Positions 7,963-15,193 of a stretch of 25,065 bases of DNA are shown piece by piece. The notes under the pieces were generated by a model, which ran no database searches, was not told where the DNA came from, and was given only the letters and a program-made list of their open reading frames with translations. Position 1 is the stretch's first letter, and each line of letters begins with the position of its first letter. The DNA is from Deltaproteobacteria bacterium. GTDB lineage: Bacteria > Desulfobacterota > DSM-4660 > Desulfatiglandales > HGW-15. Position numbers and translations under genes: made by a program. The DNA lies in contig JAGVAP010000040.1 in NCBI GenBank assembly GCA_020060215.1, positions 1 to 25,065 on the forward strand, in the 5' to 3' direction.

Positions 7963-9789
7963 ATGAACGGATCGGCCGGCTCAAGGGGCATTAGGCAGGC
8001 GATCGTCTTCATACTCGTTATCGGCGGAAACTTGGCCTTGGCCCCAATTGCACATTCCTCAGGCGGTTCCCCGGAGAGCGGAATCAGCCTGGTTACGGCC
8101 ATCAGCCTTGCCGTGGTTTCTGCGGCCCTTCTCTCCGTTTTCTTCCACCGCCTGAAGCAGCCGGCCATATTGGCCTACATTGCGGCCGGGCTGCTCTTCC
8201 AGGCCACCCTTTCTGATGCCATCGGCCAATCCATTCACGTCATGGAAGAGGTTTCTCATCTCGGCTTGGTGTTTTTGCTGTTCATCATCGGCATCGAGAT
8301 GGACCTTGGCGGCATAAAACAACTGGGCAAACGGGGCGCTATTGCAGTCGTCCTCCAGGCGCCCATTGCAGGCGTTCTGATTCTTGTCCTGCAATGGGGG
8401 GCGGCCGAACTGGGATTCGCAATACCTGGACTGGGACAAGCCAGGGGAGCCTGGTTTTTCTACGCCGTGGTGGTCTCCCTAAGCAGTACGGCCGTTGTAG
8501 TCAAGCTACTGAGCGACAAGTTCGAGTTGACGACCCAGTCGGGCCGCGTGAGCATCATGACCTTGATCGCCCAGGACATATGGGCCGTTATCGCTCTTAC
8601 CTACGCATCAATGGCCATGGCGGATGTTGCGACCAAGGGCGGGGGCGGCGGAGTGCTGATGATGGTGGCCGGGGGCATTGCGGTAATCGCCTTCATCGTC
8701 TTCATGTCCAAATGGGTATTGCCGCGTCTTATGGTCTGGTTGTCCCGTTCGCCGGATATGCTCTCCTTGGTGGCCATTGGATGGTGCTTCCTGTGCGCCG
8801 CTGCCATGGCCCGGATCGGCTTTTCGGCCGAAATGGGCGCCCTGATGGCTGGTCTAACCATAGGGCGAATGCCTATTCATTCGGAGATCCTTGCCAAGGT
8901 GTTGAGCCTGCGGGACTTCTTCATGGCTCTCTTCTTCGTGGCCCTTGGAGCGTCCCTGCCTGCCCCGACTGCCGACATGATTCTAGCGGCCTTGCCCTTG
9001 GTGCTCTGGGTGGTGCTGGCGCGGCTGCTATTCTACACCCCAGTCCTCCTGGGCGCTGGAATGGGCACGGTGGTTTCCCTGGCTGCATCCATCAATCTTG
9101 CCCAGATCAGCGAATTTTCTCTCCTGCTCATTCCCATTGGCGTGGTGGCGGGTGTACTGAGCAACACGGACGTGGGAGTCATCTCCTATGCCATGATGCT
9201 TTCGGTTCTCCTGAGCACCTATGGGATCAAGTTCAATCACAACATCGCCCTATGGATGAACGGGCTGCCAGGGATGAAGTTATTGTCGGCCGGTTCGCCG
9301 CAGGGGCGTGCTACGGCGCATGATCACGGTGCTCCCGAGGTGGTTCTGCTCGGCTACCACCACAATGCCGAGGCATTAGCAAAGCTCATGGCCGAAAACT
9401 GCCAGGAACTCTTGTCTAGGGTGCTGGTGGTGGATTTCAACCTCAAAAACCACGCCAGGATCAGGGCCGCCGGGATGCGCGTGCGTTACGGGGACATCAG
9501 CAATCCCGAGACTCTGCGTCATTGCGGTCTGGACAAGGCAAAAGTGGTGGTCCTGACCCTCTCTAGCACCTTTCTCAAAGGCACTTCCGGTCAGAAGATA
9601 TTGAACGTGGTGCTGAGCATCAACCCCGATATCCGCTTTATAGGAACCGCATCCACTGCGCGACACGTGGACGATCTGATTGGAAAGGGCGCCTGCGGTT
9701 GCATCTCTCCCGAGCAGGAGGCCGCCCCGGCCTATCTCCAGGCCATCCAGAGCGCCCTTATGGCCAAGCCAAGTGTGAGGGCTGCCTGA
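7963..9789 (+). CDS. CPA2 monovalent cation:proton antiporter (Kef-type) with RCK_N-like domain
   Basis: A 608-aa inner-membrane protein. After an N-terminal hydrophobic segment, a CPA2 exchanger domain runs to about 430, with LGLVFLLFIIGIEMDL, LSSTAVVVKLLSDKFEL followed by LIAQDIWAVIAL (the QD motif typical of Kef transporters), and LRDFFMALFFVALGASL. The cytoplasmic end (about 455-595) has the alpha/beta pattern of a TrkA-N/RCK domain (EVVLLGYHHNAEAL, VLVVDFN, VRYGDISNPETL). The nucleotide-binding GxGxxG is replaced by GYHHNA, so NAD(H) binding is doubtful. ATG 7963 follows AGGAGGA; an in-frame GTG at 7771 is rejected. The likely role is K+ or Na+ efflux; glutathione gating, as in KefB/KefC, is not shown. 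Confidence 0.85.
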   Translation: MNGSAGSRGIRQAIVFILVIGGNLALAPIAHSSGGSPESGISLVTAISLAVVSAALLSVFFHRLKQPAILAYIAAGLLFQATLSDAIGQSIHVMEEVSHLGLVFLLFIIGIEMDLGGIKQLGKRGAIAVVLQAPIAGVLILVLQWGAAELGFAIPGLGQARGAWFFYAVVVSLSSTAVVVKLLSDKFELTTQSGRVSIMTLIAQDIWAVIALTYASMAMADVATKGGGGGVLMMVAGGIAVIAFIVFMSKWVLPRLMVWLSRSPDMLSLVAIGWCFLCAAAMARIGFSAEMGALMAGLTIGRMPIHSEILAKVLSLRDFFMALFFVALGASLPAPTADMILAALPLVLWVVLARLLFYTPVLLGAGMGTVVSLAASINLAQISEFSLLLIPIGVVAGVLSNTDVGVISYAMMLSVLLSTYGIKFNHNIALWMNGLPGMKLLSAGSPQGRATAHDHGAPEVVLLGYHHNAEALAKLMAENCQELLSRVLVVDFNLKNHARIRAAGMRVRYGDISNPETLRHCGLDKAKVVVLTLSSTFLKGTSGQKILNVVLSINPDIRFIGTASTARHVDDLIGKGACGCISPEQEAAPAYLQAIQSALMAKPSVRAA

Positions 9790-9936
9790 GGCAAGGCACA
9801 CAGTTGACAGGCTTTTGCGTCAAGTCTCGCCTTTCTACATGCAGAAGCCCGGACTTTGTGTTATTCTTGCAGGCAAATCCAAGAAAATTGTCCATCATCA
9901 TCTTCAATCCCGAAACCCTGCAAGGCAATTCGAGCA

Positions 9937-10920
9937 ATGGCCCAACAAAACGATCATTTGAAGTCACCGGTTACTCCGGTTTTGCGAACCGATTTCATCA
10001 AATTGCGGCCCGAGTTCACGGTTCAGGAATCCCTAGACTATATTCGGCGCGAGCGCTTGGGGCAAAAGATCGTCTATTTTTATGTGATGGATGAGGATGA
10101 TCGGCTGAAGGGGGTGCTGCCTACACGGCGGTTGCTCTCAGCGTCGCTGGACCGGAAGATTTCCGACCTGATGATCACCAGGGTTGTGAAGATTCCCCAG
10201 TCGGCAACCGTCCTCGAAGCCTGCGACTTTTTTATCACGTACAAGTTCCTGGCCTTTCCCGTGGTGGATGAGCAGGGCAGAATGATCGGCCTAGTGGATG
10301 TGGATCTCTTCACGGAAGAGGTGTTCGATGTCGCGAGGCGGGAGAAATATGACGAGGTGTTCGAGACCATTGGTTTTCAGGTGGAACAGGTGCGAAATGC
10401 CTCTCCGGTGAGGGCCTTCCGTTTTCGATTCCCCTGGCTTGCCGCCACCATTGGGAGCGGTGTACTTTGCGCCTTGCTGGCGGCCTCATTTGAAATGACA
10501 CTCGCCAAGAGCCTGATCCTCGCCTTTTTCTTGACGCTGCTGCTGGGCCTGGGGGAAAGCGTGAGCATTCAGTCCATGACCCTGGCAGTCCAGTCCCTGC
10601 GTTCGATTCGGCCGACCCGTTCCTGGTATCTGCGGGCATTACGGCGGGAGGCCGCTACGGCTGTCCTGCTCGGCGCATCCTGCGGCGCCATTGTCGGCAT
10701 GATCGCCTGGATGTGGCGAGGTAACGTAGCTGCGGCACTGGTCATAGGGGTGAGCATCCTGCTGATACTCTGTTGGGCGTGTTTCTTCGGGCTGAGCATC
10801 CCTTCTCTTCTGCACGCCTTGAGACTCGACCCCAAAATCGCATCGGGTCCACTGACGCTGGCGTGCGTCGATCTCTCCACTCTGACCTCCTATTTCACCC
10901 TGGCTTGGTTTGTACTATAA
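9937..10920 (+). CDS. mgtE: Short MgtE-type Mg2+ transporter (CBS pair plus MgtE membrane domain)
   Basis: A 327-aa protein. Residues about 10-145 form a CBS pair (LRPEFTVQESLDYIR..., YVMDEDDRLKGVLPTRRLL, ISDLMITRVVKIPQSATVLEACDFF, FPVVDEQGRMIGLVDVDLF). About 165-327 is the five-helix MgtE pore domain. The N-terminal MgtE_N regulatory domain of typical 450-aa members is missing. The usual GGNxGxQ pore segment reads GLGESVSIQSMTLAVQ, a variant I recall from some proteobacterial homologues. The last helix keeps the acidic residue (CVDLSTLTSYF) expected at the Mg2+ site. ATG 9937 is chosen because the 27 preceding residues are not CBS-like. It follows the Kef-type antiporter by 147 bp and may be co-transcribed. 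Confidence 0.82.
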   Translation: MAQQNDHLKSPVTPVLRTDFIKLRPEFTVQESLDYIRRERLGQKIVYFYVMDEDDRLKGVLPTRRLLSASLDRKISDLMITRVVKIPQSATVLEACDFFITYKFLAFPVVDEQGRMIGLVDVDLFTEEVFDVARREKYDEVFETIGFQVEQVRNASPVRAFRFRFPWLAATIGSGVLCALLAASFEMTLAKSLILAFFLTLLLGLGESVSIQSMTLAVQSLRSIRPTRSWYLRALRREAATAVLLGASCGAIVGMIAWMWRGNVAAALVIGVSILLILCWACFFGLSIPSLLHALRLDPKIASGPLTLACVDLSTLTSYFTLAWFVL

Positions 10921-11071
10921 CCGGCTTACCCTCACCAGAACACAACCACTTGCCTTCCGGGGACCAAAATATCGTCTTTTGAGCCATGATCCGGCCTCCT
11001 GGACAGGATTTTAGGGTTAACCTCCAAGAAAACGGCTTGACCGGCGGGGGGGAGGGGCTGCTTGCATGTCT

Positions 11072-12337
11072 TTAAGGGAAAATGCCCCTCAATTCAATGG
11101 CGCGAGCCACTCTGTTGACCGCCAGGGCCATGGCCGCCACCCTGAGACTCTTGAGGCCATAGGTCTCCCGCGCCTTGTTCACCTCCGCAAATGACCTGAC
11201 GAGGATGTCCTGGAGTGCATCTGTGACCTGCTTTTCGCTCCAGAAGAAGGAACTTATCCCCTGCACCCACTCGAAATAGGAAACGATCACACCGCCCGCA
11301 TTGGCCAAGATGTCCGGCACCACGGTTATCCCTTTGTCCATGAGGACATCGTCGGCTGCGGGGGTAGTCGGGCCGTTTGCGCCCTCCACGATGAGAGAAG
11401 CCCTGATGCCGCGCGCATTGTCGAGCGTGACCTGATTCTCTATGGCGCACGGAGCGAGCACATCGACTTCCAGCTCAAAAAGCTCCTTGTTGCTGATCGA
11501 ATCGCCCTCCTTGTAACCTTGGACCGAACGTCTAGGGTGCTTGGCCGCGTACTCTGCCAGCTTCGGGATATTTAGACCCGAAGGATTGAACACTCCGCCG
11601 CAGGCATCCGCAACGGCGACGATCTTGCCCCCGTTTTCATGGGCGGCCCTGGCAAAGTTGGAGCCGACATTGCCGAACCCCTGCAGGGCGATGGTTACGT
11701 GATCGCAGCAGCTCGTGCCTTTCTGTCTCAGTGCCTCCTCCATAGTGAGATAAACCCCCCTCCCCGTGGCCTCGGTTCTGCCGAGGCTTCCCCCAAGCTC
11801 GAGAGGTTTTCCTGTGACCACCCCCAGGGTCGTGCGCCCTTTCAGCATGGAGTAGGTATCCATCACCCAGCTCATCACCGTGGGATTCGTGTTCACGTCC
11901 GGGGCCGGGATATCCGAATCCGGCCCGATCACGCTCATGATGCTGTAGGTGAACCGCCTCGTCATGCGGTTCAGCTCGCCGGTGCTGAGCTTCCACGGGT
12001 CGCAAATTACGCCTCCCTTTGCGCCCCCATAAGGGATGTTGACGACCGCCGTCTTCCACGTCATCAGCATGGCCAAGGCCTTGATCTCCTTGAGATCGAT
12101 CTCCGGAGAAAAGCGGAGGCCGCCCTTGCAGGGGCCCCGGGCCGCATTGTGTTGCACGCGATACCCCTCGAAGACCTCAATGGTGCCGTCATCCATGCTG
12201 ACCGGGAAACTCGTGCTCAGTGTCTGTGCGGGCTTTTCCAGGATCTTGCGGTAGTCATCTCTCAAGCCGATGATCCCCGAGACTTTTCGCAGTTCCGACA
12301 AGGCGTTTTCCAGAAAATCTTCCTTGCTGTTGGCCAT
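11072..12337 (-). CDS. gdhA: Glutamate dehydrogenase, NAD(P)-dependent (Glu/Leu/Phe/Val family)
   Basis: This enzyme interconverts glutamate with 2-oxoglutarate and ammonium in the cytoplasm. The 421-aa protein is standard hexameric length for the group. Visible motifs are GPCKGGLRFSP (substrate-binding Lys), the catalytic segment NIPYGGAKGG, IPAPDVNT, the Rossmann dinucleotide loop LQGFGNVGSNFA, and C-terminal PDILANAGGVIVSYFEW. Two ATGs are possible; the downstream one (12337) is preferred because GGAGGAAGCA lies directly before it, while the upstream one (12349) has no site. Coenzyme preference cannot be read with confidence. It stands alone, diverging from the c-di-GMP riboswitch gene and converging on mgtE. 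The symbol is by family only; gluD is an equal name. Confidence 0.93.
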   Translation of the reverse strand: MANSKEDFLENALSELRKVSGIIGLRDDYRKILEKPAQTLSTSFPVSMDDGTIEVFEGYRVQHNAARGPCKGGLRFSPEIDLKEIKALAMLMTWKTAVVNIPYGGAKGGVICDPWKLSTGELNRMTRRFTYSIMSVIGPDSDIPAPDVNTNPTVMSWVMDTYSMLKGRTTLGVVTGKPLELGGSLGRTEATGRGVYLTMEEALRQKGTSCCDHVTIALQGFGNVGSNFARAAHENGGKIVAVADACGGVFNPSGLNIPKLAEYAAKHPRRSVQGYKEGDSISNKELFELEVDVLAPCAIENQVTLDNARGIRASLIVEGANGPTTPAADDVLMDKGITVVPDILANAGGVIVSYFEWVQGISSFFWSEKQVTDALQDILVRSFAEVNKARETYGLKSLRVAAMALAVNRVARAIELRGIFP

Positions 12338-12547
12338 TGCTTCCTCCATGTCCCTTGCTTTCTCACATCACGAAAGGAAAATCCGCGTCTCACCTCAATG
12401 GATAATCCACTGATAGGCGAAGATGACGCTGAATGTCAAGGACGGCCGCACCCCAATATCTTGCCTTTTGGCTGAAACTCCCCTTTTGCTGGCCACCGCT
12501 AAGTATCTCTCCCGGCCCTATGAGGTGTAGCAAAGGGCGCCTTGCGG
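12338..12547. other. Upstream region between divergent gdhA and the riboswitch gene
   Basis: No coding sequence is supported here. It must hold the minus-strand gdhA promoter and possibly part of the plus-strand promoter of the riboswitch transcript, but no convincing -35/-10 pair was found for gdhA. Confidence 0.4.
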
Positions 12548-12549
12548 AA

Positions 12550-12566
12550 TGGCAAATGGCTTGACT
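12550..12566 (+). promoter_or_regulatory. Possible promoter elements upstream of the c-di-GMP riboswitch
   Basis: The stretch from 12550 reads TGGCAAATGGCTTGA, which matches the sigma-54 pattern with correct GG-to-G spacing (12551 to 12563) but has A instead of C at the -12 GC. The same bases include TTGACT (12561-12566), a 5-of-6 sigma-70 -35 box lacking a good -10. A sigma-54 start near 12575 would precede the aptamer; a sigma-70 start near 12596 would cut into it. Neither is firm. Confidence 0.25.
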
Positions 12567-12582
12567 TTAGTTTGCAAATTTC

Positions 12583-12666
12583 ATAGAGAGGAGCTTGTAA
12601 AGCCAAACTCTGAGGGATCAGAGGACGGAAAGCCACGGGTCTCTAAAAGACGGCCGGGTTGCCATT
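12583..12666 (+). promoter_or_regulatory. Cyclic di-GMP-I (GEMM-I) riboswitch aptamer
   Basis: The aptamer core is clear. AGCCAAAC (12601-12608) leads into a 6-bp hairpin CTCTGA/TCAGAG (12608-12613 with 12618-12623) closed by a GGGA tetraloop. Then come GGACGGAAAGCCACGG (12623-12638), stem GGTCT/AGAC, and the conserved GGCCGGGTTGCC (12652-12663). Aligned to the Vc2 structure from memory, the nucleotide equivalent to G20, which reads the ligand, is G12602. That predicts c-di-GMP; the 3',3'-cGAMP subclass has A there. The 5' side of stem P1 is poorly matched locally. It precedes the 71-aa gene at 12759. Confidence 0.85.
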
Positions 12667-12689
12667 CAGGTGATCCGGCCTTTGTTATT
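12652..12689 (+). terminator. Intrinsic terminator overlapping the riboswitch 3' half
   Basis: Bases 12652-12663 (GGCCGGGTTGCC) pair with 12669-12680 (GGTGATCCGGCC) over 12 continuous pairs including G-U, closed by the 5-nt loop ATTCA. TTTGTTATT follows. The whole 5' arm is conserved aptamer sequence, so ligand-bound aptamer and terminator exclude each other: a predicted ON switch. Confidence 0.85.
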
Positions 12690-12758
12690 CGGATGATTCT
12701 TTGATCTTTAGGACGGAGAAGCCGGGTAAGATCCAATACACCCGAAGAAAGATACGAT

Positions 12759-12974
12759 ATGGACGGAAAGATATTGAATCCATCCGAGAAGCGGGGAAAA
12801 CGAAATGTATTTTGCCCCTATTATTCCGAATGCCTGGACGCGGTGATCAAGAATGGTTGGATGCAGTGGAATTGTTCCAAATGCGGGGAGCGATTCAACC
12901 GCGAGGGCGAACCCGAGATCCTATTGACCGTGAATTACCCCATCGCTTATTACGAGCTTTCCACAAAATCCTGA
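12759..12974 (+). CDS. 71-aa four-cysteine (zinc-ribbon-like) protein under c-di-GMP riboswitch control
   Basis: A small cytoplasmic protein with Cys19, Cys25, Cys39 and Cys42 in the layout CPYYSEC ... WNCSKC, which suggests a structural zinc site. A short hydrophilic N-terminus precedes it, and the C-terminal tail (about 52-71) is Tyr-rich. It resembles small Cys proteins I recall beside GEMM riboswitches in deltaproteobacteria, but I cannot name a function. ATG 12759 has a weak upstream site (GAAGAAAG). It lies 70 bp past the riboswitch terminator, the only gene in the same orientation nearby, so it is the likely target of c-di-GMP control. Its last 25 bases overlap the converging PAS fragment. 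Confidence 0.75.
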   Translation: MDGKILNPSEKRGKRNVFCPYYSECLDAVIKNGWMQWNCSKCGERFNREGEPEILLTVNYPIAYYELSTKS

Positions 12975-13144
12975 AAACCAGTCTTGCCAAGGACCTCCTC
13001 TCTGGTCATTTTGTAATCGTCGAGAAACGACCGATTGACCTCCAGGATCTCCAGAGTCCGCGCGTCCAGGAGCATGAGGGCATCCGCAATGCCGTTGATG
13101 ATTGCCTTTTCTCTATCTGGCTGCGGGCTAATTTTGTTTAACAT
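12950..13144 (-). CDS. 64-residue PAS-domain fragment
   Basis: The reading frame MLNKISPQPD... covers the first half of a PAS fold: AIINGIADALMLLDARTLEILEV, then NRSFLDDYKMTREEVLGKTGF, the usual helix-strand start of a ligand-sensing PAS. It stops after FVESS, where a full PAS would continue for about 50 residues. It starts 20 bases after the cyclase stop, so it may be read as the third gene of the PilZ-cyclase unit; its ribosome site (CTGGAA) is weak. The truncation falls inside the 71-aa gene converging from the other side. A remnant of a lost PAS kinase is the simplest reading; a functional mini-PAS is possible. Confidence 0.5.
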   Translation of the reverse strand: MLNKISPQPDREKAIINGIADALMLLDARTLEILEVNRSFLDDYKMTREEVLGKTGFQDFVESS

Positions 13145-13163
13145 TTCCAGGGGATGGAGAAAA

Positions 13164-14759
13164 TTACAAGATCCGGCATACCGAAATGGGTTTTGAGTAT
13201 CCCTTGATCTCTTGGGGTTCCTCATCCTCCATGGGAAAAGTTGTTTTGAGCCTCTTGACCGTTTCTTCACTGATCAGGATGTCGCAATTGAATCGCTTTG
13301 TCAGTTCCTGAATTCTCGATGCGAGATTGACCGTATCGCCTATGAGTGTATAGGAAAGCCGGTCGTCACTGCCTGTGATCCCTGCCAGTACGACACCCGT
13401 ACAAATGCCTATGCCGTGCCTGAAAGGAGTCTTCCCCTCCCGCATCCTGGTGCTGTTCAGATCTTCAAGTCGCCTTCTCATGTCAAGGGCCGCAATTACC
13501 GCCCTGTCTGCATGATCATCGTAATAAAGGGGAATCCCAAAGACCGATTCGATCTCATCTCCCACATATTGGAGAATCAGGCCGTGGTGACGTTGGATGG
13601 CCCCTTGCATTGCCGTAAAATAGGTCCTCATGCTCCGTATGGCCTCCTCCGGCGAATGCGCTCCTACGTAGGAGGTGAAATCACGAAGATCAGAGAAGAG
13701 GAGCGTGCCTTCCCGCCTCTCCCCGTCCAAGGGTATTCGCCCTTCCAGGATCTGATCCCTAATCTCGGGGGTGACATATTTTCCGAAGGTCTCCCGTATT
13801 CGCTCTCTTTCCGCCAATCCAGCAATCATCGCGTTTCCCGCATCCCCTAGGGTGGCGATCTCATCATTGGAAAGGACCTGAATCCTCTGCGTGAAATCAT
13901 GACCCTTCACCTTTTCAACAACACGGACCATGTCATCTATAGGGGCGATGATGGATCGTACCACGAGGAAATTGAGCCTCAGAGCAATGAGCACGAAGAT
14001 GACACACAAGGCGAGCGTAAAACAAAGCAGATCTCTTGCTAGGTGAATGGCGGGTACGACATCCCCTTGCAGGTTCCATGTGGCAAAAAGGAGGGTCCCC
14101 ACCAGGATGATCATGGGGACGGCGGTCCCTGCCATGTAGAGGATCCTGATCCTCCTCTGAACAGATATCTTCATGGCCCCTCGCACGAGGGAGAGCCTTC
14201 CTTTCGGGAAGAATAGTGGGATCAGGGTCTTCCTGGCATAGTCCTCCAACAGGAAAAAGGAAAGATGGGCTGCGATCAAGCCTATCATCATGGTCCTGAA
14301 AAGGATGAAAAGGGCGGTTTTCCAGGGGACCTGCCTAAGAAAGTGAAAGAGAGAGGTGGCAATGAGGGGAAGGAGGATCCAGGTGATGAGGTTGATGAGG
14401 CCGATGATGAAGGGCAGGTTCAGGAGTCGGACCTTCGCGTTATCCACGGATGCGTTTTCCATCCCTTCTGTGCAAAGGATCCCTGCCAATGCGGTGGATA
14501 AGGGTCGCTGGATCATATACTGGAAAAGCCCCATGACACACACAAATAGGGGATATACAATGGCGATAAGAATCCACCCTCCCTCTCCAAAAAAAAACGT
14601 CATGGGTATATGGAGGACATCAGAAGGTGTAACAAGATTCAGGGTCATAGCCGAAATCAAGGCCACTGCGTTGGCTGCCAGGTTCCGCAGGTAAAAACCT
14701 GACAGGCGGACAGATCGGAGGTTCGAACCAGCTATGATATCCTGCTCTGCCTTTCTCAT
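13164..14759 (-). CDS. Membrane class III adenylate/guanylate cyclase with HAMP domain
   Basis: A 531-aa inner-membrane enzyme predicted to make cAMP (or cGMP). The first 270 residues hold about six hydrophobic spans; a HAMP linker follows (about 262-315, IIAPIDDMVRVVEKVKGHDF), then the catalytic domain (345-515). Metal-binding Asp357 (LFSDLRDF) and Asp401 (YVGDE) and the catalytic pair Asn478/Arg482 (GDTVNLASR) are present. The purine-selecting Lys is Gln397 (LILQYVGD), while the second selecting position is Thr471, common in bacterial adenylate cyclases; nucleotide choice is therefore open. The start ATG overlaps the PilZ stop (ATGA, 14756-14759), so translation is probably coupled. The PAS fragment follows after 20 bp. 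Confidence 0.88.
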   Translation of the reverse strand: MRKAEQDIIAGSNLRSVRLSGFYLRNLAANAVALISAMTLNLVTPSDVLHIPMTFFFGEGGWILIAIVYPLFVCVMGLFQYMIQRPLSTALAGILCTEGMENASVDNAKVRLLNLPFIIGLINLITWILLPLIATSLFHFLRQVPWKTALFILFRTMMIGLIAAHLSFFLLEDYARKTLIPLFFPKGRLSLVRGAMKISVQRRIRILYMAGTAVPMIILVGTLLFATWNLQGDVVPAIHLARDLLCFTLALCVIFVLIALRLNFLVVRSIIAPIDDMVRVVEKVKGHDFTQRIQVLSNDEIATLGDAGNAMIAGLAERERIRETFGKYVTPEIRDQILEGRIPLDGERREGTLLFSDLRDFTSYVGAHSPEEAIRSMRTYFTAMQGAIQRHHGLILQYVGDEIESVFGIPLYYDDHADRAVIAALDMRRRLEDLNSTRMREGKTPFRHGIGICTGVVLAGITGSDDRLSYTLIGDTVNLASRIQELTKRFNCDILISEETVKRLKTTFPMEDEEPQEIKGYSKPISVCRIL

Positions 14760-15136
14760 ACCTCGGAAACGGCATACTCCTGTATGAAGTGCTCCACTTG
14801 AGAGATCTGCTGAACATTCAGGTTCCCGAATTCTACACCGTAACGCTTCAACACTTCTCTTCGCCAGTATGTCGGGGGAAGAGACTCGCCTATGTCCGAA
14901 AGGGAAACGATCCTGAATGGGATGCCCTCCACGTAGAAGAGGAGGTCCTTTGTTGCTATGACCAGCGCCCCTGAGTCGTCAAGAGGGCCACCATCGGGCA
15001 CATACCGAAAAGCCAGGCCGCCTTCCCCAATATCAACAATTTGCCAGTATTTTCTTTCACCAGACATCAGGCAAACGAACGCTCCATCCGGTACCCGGAA
15101 TCTCTTGTATCTGCGTCGCTCACCGGCCTGTTCCAT
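14756..15136 (-). CDS. PilZ-domain c-di-GMP receptor-like protein
   Basis: A 126-aa soluble protein. It opens with GERRRYKRFRV, giving the RxxxR arginine motif of PilZ domains, followed about 30 residues later by VDIGEGGLAF, the (D/N)xSxxG motif with Ser replaced by Gly. The beta-rich remainder to VEFGNLNVQQISQVEHFI is typical of stand-alone PilZ proteins. It should bind c-di-GMP, though the Ser-to-Gly change may weaken this. ATG 15136 is preferred, with AGGAAAGGG upstream; a TTG at 15157 also has an AAAGGA site. Its stop overlaps the cyclase start, which suggests the receptor regulates the cyclase or shares its signalling path; that is inference. Confidence 0.83.
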   Translation of the reverse strand: MEQAGERRRYKRFRVPDGAFVCLMSGERKYWQIVDIGEGGLAFRYVPDGGPLDDSGALVIATKDLLFYVEGIPFRIVSLSDIGESLPPTYWRREVLKRYGVEFGNLNVQQISQVEHFIQEYAVSEV

Positions 15137-15193
15137 GACCCTTTCCTGTTCTCTCAAGTCCTTTCGTTTTCTGACGACTCCTATCTTTCAGTT

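Noticed and set aside
8394..9323. Long plus-strand open frame (309 codons)
   Set aside because: It is an alternative frame inside the Kef-type antiporter gene; its composition (Gly/Arg/His-rich, no domain) is that of a shadow, while the antiporter frame has clear motifs.
11639..12475. Plus-strand open frame of 278 codons opposite gdhA
   Set aside because: It is fully antisense to glutamate dehydrogenase, which has intact catalytic and cofactor motifs; the antisense product looks like noise.
12583..12666. Reading the GEMM element as the 3',3'-cGAMP subclass
   Set aside because: By my alignment to the Geobacter cGAMP-responsive example, the discriminating base would be A; here it is G (12602).
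12701..13141. Plus-strand open frame of 146 codons over the 71-aa gene and PAS fragment
   Set aside because: It overlaps the four-Cys frame and the PAS frame, both of which have recognisable patterns; it has no motif of its own.
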